From assembly GCA_965199845.1 (NCBI GenBank), contig CBDATZ010000031.1, positions 10,095 to 74,094 of the forward strand: 64,000 bases of DNA, in the 5' to 3' direction. This DNA is from Ilyomonas sp965199845 (lineage in GTDB: Bacteria > Bacteroidota > Bacteroidia > Chitinophagales > Chitinophagaceae). Shown piece by piece: positions 9,215-19,000 of the stretch; the first letter of the stretch is position 1; the number at the start of each line of letters is the position of its first letter. Both the position numbers and the translations under genes were made by a program. The notes below the pieces were generated by a model. It searched no databases. It worked only from the letters and a program-made list of their open reading frames with translations, and had not been told where the DNA came from.

Positions 9215-9680
9215 AAACAGTTTCTTTTGTCGGCGTAAACATAGAAATTAGTTTTAGAATAAAACAAGGGAAACGTTTGCGTAAATTTTTAGAATCTGTT
9301 TGGTTATGAAAAACAAACTGTTCTAAATTCTCTTTTTTTACTATTTGTTGATTTAGAGATAAATAAAATGCTATTTATTGATTTCAGATTTTTATAGCTT
9401 GATGTAATATCAAACGTATATATAGCCAACTTGATATAATTGTGGTAGATAGATAACATCACACATATTCTTATAATGCACAAATATTTTTATTTCCAAA
9501 TGCTCTCAAACAACGTAACAAAAAAAGCTTTTGCAATTATGCAAAAGCTTTAGTCTGTATTATTAAAGGCTTTTAAAATTGAAAAAATTATACTATCAAT
9601 TTCCTGAAAAGTTATAGGAATTACCGCTTGTTATTTATCTGATTGTAATACAGAAAATCACTTTTAAACATCATACTTTA
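9215..9680. other. 466-bp intergenic region upstream of SusC1
   Basis: Holds no credible gene. It contains the terminator of the dsbD-end locus (9521-9551), a minus-strand TACGTTTG box at 9411-9418 that could serve SusC1 with a leader of about 190 bases, and two near-identical 14-mers (9341-9354 and 9371-9384) reading CTATTTGTTGATTT and CTATTTATTGATTT exactly 30 bp apart. Two such boxes three helical turns apart could be a regulator site for the SusC1 operon. Confidence 0.4.
9521..9551 (-). terminator. Terminator downstream of dsbD
   Basis: A 12-bp stem (AAAGCTTTTGCA at 9524-9535 with TGCAAAAGCTTT at 9540-9551) and a 4-base loop. On the minus strand the stem is followed by a run of T (the A run on the plus strand from 9520). 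It lies 130 bp beyond the dsbD stop. Confidence 0.75.
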
Positions 9681-11693
9681 TTACTGATTTTTGGATAAGA
9701 GTTTATAACTCTGTATCACTTTATTAAGATGTTCTATAAATTTCTGAATATCGGCATCATATCCATAACCTTCGGGTGCCAATTTGTTTTCGTTTCCATC
9801 TAAAAAGAAATAATACGGTTGCGTATTGGCGCCAAATTTTGTAACCTGCATATCCGCATTTTTATCGCCCAGTGTTTCAACCGGCTTATTTAATGATTTT
9901 GAAAAATATTGTTCTTTTTCCGGCAAATCAATATTCTGTACATCAACATATAAAGACACAATTACAAAATCTTCTTTCAGCATTTTCATAACTCTTGCAT
10001 CGCTCCAAACCTGTCCTTCCATTTTGCGGCAATTCACGCAGTTAATTCCTGTAAAATCGAGCATCAATGGTTTATGTAATTTACGCGCAGCAGCCAGCGC
10101 TTCATCATAATCAAAATAAGTAATCATTCCATATTTTACAACAACATCAGGTTCATATTTTTTCATCACATCATAATACATAACGGGCTGTAATGTTGAA
10201 TCGTTTGTTGTTATATTTTGAAAGGATGTGTTTGAATTATTTGATGATGATGTATGAAAATCCTGCGTACCCATCGGCGGTACAAATGCGCTGATGCCTT
10301 TTAACGGTGCGCCCCACAACCCGGGAATCATATATATGGAAAACGTGAAAGCGGCAATGGCGAAAAACAATCTTGTAATACTCAGATAAGGTTGACCAAA
10401 ATCATTTTTCGGCAATTCATCGTCATGATGAAATTTTATCTTTCCTAATAAATAAATTCCGAGTAAAAAGAATATCACGATCCATAAACAAATAAAAACT
10501 TCCCTGTCTAAGATGCGCCAGCCTTTTACAAGATCGGCATTCGATAAAAATTTCAGCGCCAGCGCCAGTTCTAAAAAACCTAACGTTACTTTTACCGCGT
10601 TTAGCCAGCCGCCGGCTTTGCCCAATACATTTAGTTTATTCGGAAAAAAAGCAAACAGCGCAAACGGCAATGCCAGCGCCAGTGAAAAACCAAACATGCC
10701 GGTTAGCGGACCGTAATAGTTTCCTGTGGATGCAAGCACCAACAAATTTCCAATGATGGGACCTGTGCATGAAAATGAAACGACCACTAACGTAAGCGCC
10801 ATAAAGAAAATGCCGCTGAGATTTTTTATACCAGCTTTGCTATCACTTTTTGTTGACCATGATGACGGCAATGTAATTTCAAAAGCACCTAAAAAAGAAA
10901 TTCCAAAAATTAAAAAGATAGCAAAGAAAATAAGATTTGCGATCCAGTTTGTAGCAAGATTGTTTAAAGCGGCCGGACCAAAGATTAATGTTATCAGAAA
11001 ACCAAGAACTGTAAAAATTATAATGATTGAAGCGGAATAAAATAATGCATTTCTTATTCCTTCATTTCTTGATTTGCTGCGTTTTGTAAAGAAGCTTACA
11101 GTAATCGGGATCATTGAATATACGCAAGGCGTAAGCAGCGCCAGCAAGCCGCCTAAAAAAGCAGCTATAAATATTTGCCACAAAGATTTTGTCGCATAAC
11201 TGTTTGCTGAAGCAACTTGTGCAGATGCAGGCGCGGCAGGTATATAAAATTTAAAATCTTTTTTTCCCGGAATATATTCGCTATTGTATTGAACCAGGTA
11301 ATTTAATGCGCCTTTCAATACAACACTATCTGTACTTTTTGCAAATACCTTTTTTTGCCAGAGAACTGTGTCTGTAAAAAAACTGGTTGATGTTTTTAAA
11401 GCTGTGTCGTTTTCTGTTTTAAGATTTCCATTTTCTATTATAGCGCCGCTAAGATGGGTGTTACGGGTTGTATCAAAATCAATTGATGAATACAAAGCAT
11501 CATCAGTTTTTTTTTGAAGCGCGTATAATTTATAGCCGGGTGTAATAGTTGCTTTTATATTCAATAAAACAGAATCAGCATTAATTCTTATTTGAGAATA
11601 ACTAAATGAAACGCCTGTTGTGTCCTGCGCCATTGAATTGATGACAAGAAAAACAGCAAGAAAAAAAAAGTAAATTTTAAAACGATTTTTCAT
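9681..11693 (-). CDS. dsbD: DsbD-like thiol:disulfide interchange protein (cysteine-less N domain)
   Basis: Inner-membrane protein of 670 residues that carries reducing power from cytoplasmic thioredoxin to periplasmic thiol proteins. Signal peptide (to about 22), N-terminal DsbD-alpha-like domain (about 25-150), eight-helix transmembrane part (about 170-465) with the redox cysteines C190 (LLTPCVYSMIP) and C309 (SFSCTGPIIGN), and a C-terminal thioredoxin domain with CVNC at 552-555. The N-terminal domain is odd: where the family has a cysteine pair, it reads YLVQYNSEYIPG, with no cysteine. The adjacent upstream gene encodes a free domain that keeps the pair (C132, C137). It ends the 21577-9681 locus, 27 bp after that gene. 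Confidence 0.93.
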   Translation of the reverse strand: MKNRFKIYFFFLAVFLVINSMAQDTTGVSFSYSQIRINADSVLLNIKATITPGYKLYALQKKTDDALYSSIDFDTTRNTHLSGAIIENGNLKTENDTALKTSTSFFTDTVLWQKKVFAKSTDSVVLKGALNYLVQYNSEYIPGKKDFKFYIPAAPASAQVASANSYATKSLWQIFIAAFLGGLLALLTPCVYSMIPITVSFFTKRSKSRNEGIRNALFYSASIIIIFTVLGFLITLIFGPAALNNLATNWIANLIFFAIFLIFGISFLGAFEITLPSSWSTKSDSKAGIKNLSGIFFMALTLVVVSFSCTGPIIGNLLVLASTGNYYGPLTGMFGFSLALALPFALFAFFPNKLNVLGKAGGWLNAVKVTLGFLELALALKFLSNADLVKGWRILDREVFICLWIVIFFLLGIYLLGKIKFHHDDELPKNDFGQPYLSITRLFFAIAAFTFSIYMIPGLWGAPLKGISAFVPPMGTQDFHTSSSNNSNTSFQNITTNDSTLQPVMYYDVMKKYEPDVVVKYGMITYFDYDEALAAARKLHKPLMLDFTGINCVNCRKMEGQVWSDARVMKMLKEDFVIVSLYVDVQNIDLPEKEQYFSKSLNKPVETLGDKNADMQVTKFGANTQPYYFFLDGNENKLAPEGYGYDADIQKFIEHLNKVIQSYKLLSKNQ

Positions 11694-11720
11694 ACAATTA
11701 AAATCAGCGAAGCTGTAAGC

Positions 11721-12173
11721 TTATTGTATTGATATACTGAAATTGATTGTTTTGGGCGGAAGGCATTGCTGGTCGTTACAAACCATATATTTTATAGTTC
11801 CAGCTGCCTTTGTTTTTATATTGGCTTTTACAGTTACAGTCTGCACAAAATCCACTTTGTTTGAAAACTGTTTTACATCAACATCAAAAATTTTATCGTG
11901 GCTGCTTTCCATTTTACCTTCTTCTTTTGCTATTCCGCTCGTTGTAAGTAAAGGATTTTTTGTAAAGTTGATTGCTGTTGGAACTGGTCCGCCTTCGGGT
12001 GTTGTTTGAGAATAAATGTGCCAGCCGTTATCAATATTAGCGGTTAAATGCACTTCATATTTTCCCGCGCTTATTTTTTTTGAACTATATGCCCACTTAA
12101 CAGGATTTTGAATTTGCGCAAATAAGGTTGTACTTGTAATAATTATTGTGAAGAGGAAAATTATTTTTTTCAT
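11721..12173 (-). CDS. Free-standing nDsbD-like periplasmic disulfide protein
   Basis: Secreted protein of 150 residues: signal peptide (cleavage after TLFAQ, about residue 20) and one immunoglobulin-like domain of the kind found at the N terminus of DsbD. Hallmarks are NGWHIYSQTTPEGGP and the C-terminal motif VCNDQQCLPP with cysteines C132 and C137. Such domains pass electrons from DsbD to client proteins. It sits directly upstream of a DsbD whose own N domain lacks cysteines, so it probably supplies that step in trans. Downstream spacing to dsbD is 27 bp; upstream is the tandem TlpA pair. Confidence 0.88.
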   Translation of the reverse strand: MKKIIFLFTIIITSTTLFAQIQNPVKWAYSSKKISAGKYEVHLTANIDNGWHIYSQTTPEGGPVPTAINFTKNPLLTTSGIAKEEGKMESSHDKIFDVDVKQFSNKVDFVQTVTVKANIKTKAAGTIKYMVCNDQQCLPPKTINFSISIQ

Positions 12174-12261
12174 GTATCATAATTTTTTTTGGAAAGACTA
12201 CAGCAATCTGTTTATGATTACTTCAATAATTGCAAACTTGTGCTAATTTTTTGTTTGATTT

Positions 12262-13350
12262 TTATTTCAATACTTCAGCCAGTTTATTTTTCAAATCATC
12301 ACCACGAAGATTTTTTGCAATAATAATTCCGTTAGGATCAATTAATAAATTAGAAGGTACTGATCCAATACCATATTCTTTTGCAACTGCATTATCCCAC
12401 CACTCTAAATCTGAAACGTGGTTCCATACAAGCCCGTCTTTATTTATGGCTTTTATCCAGCTTGCTTTATCATGATCCAAAGAAACTCCGAGAATGGTAA
12501 AATTTTTATCTTTAAATGCATTGTACGCTTTTACCACGTTAGGGTTTTCTTCCCGGCACGGATGACACCAGCTTGCCCAAAAATCTATCAACACATATTT
12601 GCCCCGGAAATCTTTTAATGAAACCGGTTTGCCCAATGTATCATTTTGTGTAAATGCAGGCGCTGTTCTGCCTATGCCGGTTAATTTTTCTATTTTAATG
12701 TTATGAATAATTGTTTTAGCTGGTATGTTGTTTTTTGCCTCGGGCGTTAACCTATTCATCATTGTATCCAGCTCATTTAAACCTAAGCCGGAACTCAACT
12801 GTGTTGATATTGCAAAAGCACTAATGCTGGATGCAGGATGCGCTGCAACCCATTGTTTCACCAGGCTGAAATTAATAGAATCCAGGCGCTTACGAACAGA
12901 GTATGTGGCTACATAATTAGCACTATCGCGTTTTGTAAAGTATTCAACAAGCTTTTTATGTACACTATCTCTATCTTTTAACAGCGGGTTGTTTTTGGTT
13001 GAATTAGTAAAGTCATTAAAATCTTTTATATAAGAAGGTCCTGAAAGTTTGGCTTTTGCAAATTGGCTGTAAGTGCCATTTATGGTTATCGTTCCTTTAT
13101 CAAGATATAGAAACAGCATGTTACTATCTAATATTAATGTATAAGCATTTCCTTCGCCTTTTGGAATATTCAATTTAAAATGAAACCCATCCTGTACTGT
13201 TTTTACAGAATCTACTTTTGTAGTCTCAGACCAAAGATTAACCCATATCCCCGGCTTTAAGCCCGTAAGCTTTGCATTTATAATTGTATTTGTTTGGGCT
13301 GATATTGCTGCTGGTATGGCAAACAGTATAAAAATTACTATCCTTTTCAT
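12262..13350 (-). CDS. TlpA-like periplasmic thioredoxin with DUF4369-type N domain, copy 1
   Basis: Secreted protein of 362 residues: signal peptide (to about 19, AISAQ), beta-rich N-terminal DUF4369-type domain (about 22-110), helical linker (about 120-225), C-terminal AhpC/TlpA thioredoxin domain (about 225-362) with active site WCHPC (C262, C265) and a cis-proline loop GSVPSNLL. It should act as a periplasmic thiol reductant kept reduced by the DsbD module downstream. It is a close tandem paralogue of the gene at 13452-14543. The two differ most in the stretch after residue 30 (KPGIWVNLWSETTK here), in the mid-linker, and around the cis-Pro loop. The client is unknown. Confidence 0.92.
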   Translation of the reverse strand: MKRIVIFILFAIPAAISAQTNTIINAKLTGLKPGIWVNLWSETTKVDSVKTVQDGFHFKLNIPKGEGNAYTLILDSNMLFLYLDKGTITINGTYSQFAKAKLSGPSYIKDFNDFTNSTKNNPLLKDRDSVHKKLVEYFTKRDSANYVATYSVRKRLDSINFSLVKQWVAAHPASSISAFAISTQLSSGLGLNELDTMMNRLTPEAKNNIPAKTIIHNIKIEKLTGIGRTAPAFTQNDTLGKPVSLKDFRGKYVLIDFWASWCHPCREENPNVVKAYNAFKDKNFTILGVSLDHDKASWIKAINKDGLVWNHVSDLEWWDNAVAKEYGIGSVPSNLLIDPNGIIIAKNLRGDDLKNKLAEVLK

Positions 13351-13451
13351 CTATAATCTTGTTTTTTATTTTTTACGATTGAAAATCAATAATCTATATT
13401 TTGTTTTGATTACTTCAATAATTCCAACTTGTGCTAATTTTTGTTTGATTT

Positions 13452-14543
13452 TTATTTCAATACTTCAGTCAGCTTATTTTTCAAATCATCACCACGAAGA
13501 TTTTTTGCAATGATGATTCCGTTGGGATCAATTAATAAATTAGCCGGTACTCCGGTTATGCCATATTCTTTTCCAACTGCATTATTCCAACCTTTTAAAT
13601 CGGAAACGTGGTTCCATACAAGCCCGTCTTTATCTATTGCTTTTACCCAGCTTGCCTTGTCTTCATCTAAGGAAATCCCGATAATCGTAAAATTTTTATC
13701 TTTAAATGCATTGTACGTTTTTACCACGTTAGGGTTTTCTTCCCGGCACGGATGGCACCAGCTTGCCCAAAAATCTATCAATACATATTTGCCACGAAAA
13801 TCTTTTAATGAAATCGGTTTGCCCAATGTATCGTTTTGTGTAAATGCAGGCGCTGTTTTTCCAATGCCGGTTAATTTGTCTGTCTCGATGCTATGAACAA
13901 TTGTTTTAATTGACGCATTGTTTCTTACCTCGGGCGTTAGTTTATTTATCATTGTATCCAGATCATTTAAACTTAACCTGAAACTCAACTGTGTTGATAT
14001 TGCATAAGCGCTTATGCTTGATGCGGGATGCGCTGCAATCCATTGTTTTACCAGGCGAAGATTTATAGAATCGAGATATGTAGCCAGAGGTCGCGTGGTT
14101 ACATAATTAGCACTATCGCGTTTTATATAATATTCACTAAGCTTTTTATATACACTATCTTTATCTTTTAACAGCGGGTTGTTTTTGGTTGAATTAGTAA
14201 AGTCATTAAAATCAGTAATATAAGAGGGTCCTGAAAGTTTGGCTTTTGCAAATTGGCTATAAGTGCCATTTATGGTTATCGTTCCTTTATCAAGATATAG
14301 AAACAATATACTGGAATCTAATATTAACCCGTAAGTATTTCCTTCACCTTTTGGAATATTTAATTTAAAATGAAACCCATCCTGTACAGTTTTCACAGAA
14401 TCTTTTTTCAAGCCATCAAAAGACTGGCAATAAGCCCACATCCCCGTTTTTAAGCCTGTAATATTTGCATTTATAATTGTATTTGTTTGGGCTGATATTG
14501 CCGCTGGTATGGCAAACAATATAAAAATCACTATCTTTTTCAT
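13452..14543 (-). CDS. TlpA-like periplasmic thioredoxin with DUF4369-type N domain, copy 2
   Basis: Tandem paralogue of the downstream gene, 363 residues with the same layout: signal peptide, DUF4369-type domain, linker, thioredoxin domain with WCHPC (C263, C266) and cis-proline loop ITGVPANLL. Long blocks are identical to copy 1, including KDFRGKYVLIDFWASW. The region after residue 30 reads KTGMWAYCQSFDGLK and carries an extra cysteine. It follows susD by 33 bp, so it belongs to the SusCD transcript. Thioredoxins of this type are recurrent companions of SusCD genes in Sphingobacteria-like genomes, but I know no proven role. Confidence 0.92.
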   Translation of the reverse strand: MKKIVIFILFAIPAAISAQTNTIINANITGLKTGMWAYCQSFDGLKKDSVKTVQDGFHFKLNIPKGEGNTYGLILDSSILFLYLDKGTITINGTYSQFAKAKLSGPSYITDFNDFTNSTKNNPLLKDKDSVYKKLSEYYIKRDSANYVTTRPLATYLDSINLRLVKQWIAAHPASSISAYAISTQLSFRLSLNDLDTMINKLTPEVRNNASIKTIVHSIETDKLTGIGKTAPAFTQNDTLGKPISLKDFRGKYVLIDFWASWCHPCREENPNVVKTYNAFKDKNFTIIGISLDEDKASWVKAIDKDGLVWNHVSDLKGWNNAVGKEYGITGVPANLLIDPNGIIIAKNLRGDDLKNKLTEVLK

Positions 14544-14576
14544 CTGTTATTTGTTTTTTATTTTTTGGTTGAAAAA

Positions 14577-15998
14577 TCAGTAGCCGGGGTTTTGTTGTAT
14601 TTGAAGGTTTCTGTTGATTTCGGTTTGCGGTATGGGTAACGTCAGGACTTCTTTATTTTTGATGGTGGGCAGTAAGTTTTGCAGCGTTGCAAAAGGCAGC
14701 CTGCGCACGGCAAACCAATCCAGCCCGCTTTCGAAGACAAAGTTTTTCATTTCTTCTTTTACAATCAGAAGTTGCAGTTGCGCCTGTGTAGTTGCAGCAT
14801 CGACTTCGGTAAATTCTGTAAAACCTGCATGCTGCAGGACCGTTTTCAATAAATCTCTGGCTTCATTCATCTCTCCGCCGGAGGCAACGATGGCTTCGGC
14901 TTCTAATAAATAAGCTTCCGTTAACCGGAACGCATAACTGTATTCCGTCAGCGGGTCAGGCGTTGGGTTGTTTACGTCTTTTGTATAATATTTGGTGATG
15001 ACAGGAGCGCCGTCAGGAATAAAATAATTAAAGCCTTTTTTAACCATCCAGTTGCTTCGCGGATCGTTAGCCAGCATACTCAGCAAGCTGTCGCTTGCGA
15101 TGTAAGAGCTGAAAATGTAATTCAGGTACTGGTATTTATAAGCCTGCGTCGGGAAAGGCTGTACACCGAGTATCACCTCTTTACTGGCAAGGTTTTTATT
15201 TAGAAAAATATCCTTTACACTATCTTCCAGTGTAAACGGGCTGTTGGCAATCATATCTTTGGTAAGTGATATTACCGAAGCGTTATCGCCCTCTGCATTC
15301 CGGTTTATCAGCAAGCGTGCTTTTAAGAGTTTGGCTGCCCACACACTGGCAGAAGTGTTACCGGCAGCATTTATATTGGGCAAGGCTGCAATGGCAGAAT
15401 CGAGGTCTGTTACAATATAATCATACGTTTCGGCTACCGTGCTGCGCGGCAAGGTTAAATTTTTTGAACTCACAAATTCTGTACGCAGCATATTGCCGTA
15501 CTTACTTGTTACATCAGCATACTGCCCAAAATATAACAACAGGTTTGTATTGGCAAACGCTCGTAAAAACCGGGCTTCCCCTATCATTTCCGTTTTTACC
15601 GAATCCGCTATGCTGGTTACCGGCAGCACATTTTTAATAAAGCCGTTTGCCGCGTTGATGATGGCATAGTTATAATTCCACATATCCGGAATCGTATAAC
15701 TCTGCGAGTTGTAGGTGTGTTCCGCCAGGTCATAACCGCTGTAAACGCTTGCCACCAGACCACTTAATCCCGAAGCCGGAACTTCATTCACACTCACCCA
15801 TTGAATTTGCTGCTGGTTAACGGCATCAGCAAAAAGATAATAGACGCCGTTTAAAACTGTTTGCGCACCCTGCCGGTCAGCAATCACATTACCATCCACT
15901 TCCTGCGAAGTCGGGAAAACATCAAGCTGTTTTTTACAGGCTGATATTGAGCAGGTAAAAAAAGCGAACAATAAAATTTTTATGTACATGTTTTGCAT
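14577..15998 (-). CDS. SusD/RagB-like nutrient-binding lipoprotein (pair 2)
   Basis: Surface lipoprotein of 473 residues, partner of the SusC at 16017-19544. Lipobox CSISAC with the lipidated Cys at about residue 21, then KKQLDVFPTSQEVDGN. RagB/SusD helices follow, including AEAIVASGGEMNEARDLL, FVFESGLDWFAVRRLP and the typical C-terminal QQNPGY. It begins 18 bp after the SusC stop, the same spacing as in pair 1. A second in-frame ATG three codons in (MYIKILL) is an equally good start. Base composition is clearly more GC-rich than the TlpA genes just downstream. Confidence 0.93.
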   Translation of the reverse strand: MQNMYIKILLFAFFTCSISACKKQLDVFPTSQEVDGNVIADRQGAQTVLNGVYYLFADAVNQQQIQWVSVNEVPASGLSGLVASVYSGYDLAEHTYNSQSYTIPDMWNYNYAIINAANGFIKNVLPVTSIADSVKTEMIGEARFLRAFANTNLLLYFGQYADVTSKYGNMLRTEFVSSKNLTLPRSTVAETYDYIVTDLDSAIAALPNINAAGNTSASVWAAKLLKARLLINRNAEGDNASVISLTKDMIANSPFTLEDSVKDIFLNKNLASKEVILGVQPFPTQAYKYQYLNYIFSSYIASDSLLSMLANDPRSNWMVKKGFNYFIPDGAPVITKYYTKDVNNPTPDPLTEYSYAFRLTEAYLLEAEAIVASGGEMNEARDLLKTVLQHAGFTEFTEVDAATTQAQLQLLIVKEEMKNFVFESGLDWFAVRRLPFATLQNLLPTIKNKEVLTLPIPQTEINRNLQIQQNPGY

Positions 15999-16016
15999 CG
16001 TTTGTTTCTTTAGGTA

Positions 16017-19000
16017 TCAAAAACCAACTTTTACACCTGCCGTAAAAGTTTTTGTATTCGGGTAATTGCTTGCATCAAAATAACCGCCGCCAACGCTGTA
16101 GGGATCGTCTGATGTTTCGGGATTATTACCCGGATACCTGGTAATGGTAAATAAGTTGGTGACGGACAAATAGACGGACGCATTTTTCACCGATGCTTTT
16201 TGTAAAAAGCCCGATGGTTTCAACCTGTAATTAAACGTAACGGTTCTTAGTTTTACATACGAAGAATTAAAAATGCTGAGACTGGTTTTGAGTGTATATA
16301 TGCGGCTGTCATATATTAGTCTTGGCTGATCGGTCGGGTGTTCCGGTGTGTAGCGGTTCAGCATTACCGCATTCGAGTTGGAGGTTCCCCTGAACTGTAT
16401 ACTTCCTACATGGTCTGCCCACATCAGCTCGCCGCCCACCGAGTAGGTAAAATAAAAGTTCATGTCAAAGTTTTTGTAGGTAAACCCTTGCGTAAAGCCG
16501 CCAAAATATTTAGGCGCGCCATGACCCGCTATGGCGCCATAATTAAACTTGTGCGTTACGCTGTCCATCCCGTACATCGGGTCGCCAAGTCCTAAAAAAG
16601 GATAAGCATTAATATAACCGGCTGCTGTTAATTGTGCTTTATAATCGTCAAGTTCTTTTTGTGTTTTAATAATACCGGTTACGGGCAGGGCGGTTATTAG
16701 CCCTAAGGGCTGCCCCTGTACAAGCGCCGTATTCTGGTATTCCAGCCCGGTGAGGTTTCCGATCTGGTCACGGCTGGCTTCCGGGTTTAGCTGGGTAACA
16801 ATCGATTTGTTCCAGGTGATATTAACGGATGCGTTCCAGCGAAAATCTTTTGTCCTGATAATATCTCCCTGCAGCGAAAGTTCATAGCCTGTGTTTTTTA
16901 TACCCGCCGCGTTATATAGCAGGGAAGCGTAGGAACTGCTCGGTGTAACGGGTAGCGACAACAGGACGCCTTGACTTTGTTTATGATAATAATCTGCCGT
17001 TCCCTGCAGCCTGTTTTTAAAGAAAGAAAAATCGATTCCCAGGTCGGTTTCTTTTGCCTGCTCCCATTGGATAGCGGCATTGCCCAACTGGGTGGGGATC
17101 AGTGCACTTGCGCCCCGGTAGCTGGTGGGTGAGTATAAGGTGCGGTACATCTGGTTACCGATATTCTGGGTACCGGTTAAGCCGTAACTGCCCCTCAATT
17201 TAATATCATCAATCCAGTTTACCTTCTTTAAAAAGGTTTCTTTGGATATGCGCCAGGCAAGGGCACCTGAAGGGAAGTAGCCGAACTTATTGTCAGGACC
17301 GAATTTGGATGAGCCATCTGCCCTGCCGGTAAAGGTAACGAGGTATTTATCCAGGTAGCCATAATTAGCCCTGGCATAAAACGATACGAGGTAGCTTTGC
17401 GGCTTACCCGGGTTATCGCCCTGCACCCGCAGCGGCGTAACGGCAGAAGACAAGTTGTTTAATATATCATCGTTGGGATAGCCGTATGCCGTGGCGCTGA
17501 AGAAGCTGGTTTTATTGGTTTCATACGACGTGCCCGCCAGGATATTTACATCGTGTTTCTGATGGAATGAATGATTGTAAGTGAGTGTATTTTCTATAAA
17601 CCAGCTGGTTAACTGGCTGGTCGAGTTGCTGCCGATACCGGCAGTGTTGGCACCGGCAAAAGAGCTTACGCCTATATAAGACGGCGTATAGTTGCGCTGG
17701 TTATAATTGGTGAAGTTTAAGGATGCGGTGCTTTTAAACTGCAGGCTTTTGGTTATATTGTACAGTGCGGTAAGCGAACCCAGTAAGTTCAGCATTTTAG
17801 AGTTGTTGGTGGCAGTGGCAAGGGCAAGCGGGTTAATAAACCTGTTTGGGTCCCTGCCATCCACCGTACTGAAACTGGTAGGTTTACCTAAGGAATCGTA
17901 GGCAGCATAATCCGGTCTTGCCCGTAAAGCCTGGGCATAAACGCCGTTTGACAGGTTTTGATTGGTATAGCCAAGGTCGAGGTTGGTAATAAAAGAAAAG
18001 CGGCTGCCGATTTCGTTTTCAATATTTATTTTGCCTGCCACGCGCTGGTAATCGGTTGCTATCACAACACCCGGTGTGCTGTTAAAGGCAATGGAACTGT
18101 AATACTTGGTAGCCGAACCGCCGCCCTGTATGGATATCTGGGCATTATTGGAAAACGTATTACGGGTAACGAGGTCCACCCAATCTGTATTTGCCTTGCC
18201 GAAAAAAGTGCCCGGTGTATGTAAGATAGCATCGACATCCGGGGGAGGCGGCGCCCCGTAGCCCGCCAGCCAGGTACTGTCAGTTACGGCTCCTTCAGTA
18301 AGCAGCATTTTATATTGCGATGCATTTAAAAGATTGGGTTTTCTGATGATCCGGGAAAAAGTGCCGGAGTAATCAAAAGTGATTTGCGGCTTCATATCTT
18401 TCTTTCCCTTTTTGGTGGTAATGATTACCACGCCGTTGGCTGCCTTGGAACCATAAATAGCTGTTGAAGAAGCATCTTTTAAGATAGTGATGGATTCGAT
18501 GTCATCAATATTTAAAGTGCCGAGGCTGTTTAAACCGTTTACAAAAGCGGCAGACATGCCGGTGCTTACCAGACCGGCTACGCCCACGATGTCATCAGCC
18601 ACAGGGCTTCTGACATCGAAACCGGGATTAATATAATTGGATTTTACCTGCACCGGCACGCCATCAATAACATATAGCGGGTCATTGCCGCCTAACAGGG
18701 AAGTAGAGCCCCGCACCCGGATGCGCACGGCACCACCGGGCGTGCCATCCGTTTTTGTCACCTGCACACCGGCTGCTTTGCCGGCAATAGCGTTATCAAC
18801 CGTCATAAAGGGAACGTCCTGGATGTCTTTTGTAGATATGATGGATACAGAACCGGTTACATCTTTCTTCTGCACGGTCCCATAACCTATCACAACTGTC
18901 TCACTTAACTCCGCAACTTTTGTTTGTAACGTAATGGTTGGGTTACTGGTTGAATTATTAATTTTATACTTAACTGTTTCGAAGCCGATGTATGAAAATT

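Larger units (their letters stand above)
12219..14590 (-). repeat. Tandem duplication of the TlpA gene (unit about 1.19 kb)
   Basis: The two copies match not only in coding sequence but also in 3' flank: TACTTCAATAATT and TTTGTTTGATTTTTATTTC occur after both stop codons (about 12219-12265 and 13409-13455). A shared T-rich GTTTTTTATTTTTT segment lies before both start codons. The copies therefore arose by a tandem duplication that included both flanks, giving a period of about 1,190 bp. The outer limits are approximate. Confidence 0.8.

Noticed and set aside
13441..13896. Plus-strand frame of 151 codons opposite the second TlpA gene
   Set aside because: A partly matching frame appears opposite the first copy only because the DNA is duplicated; the minus strand has the thioredoxin motifs.
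12219..14590. Insertion sequence or composite transposon at the duplicated region
   Set aside because: The repeated unit is a single thioredoxin gene with flanks; no transposase or terminal inverted repeats are present.
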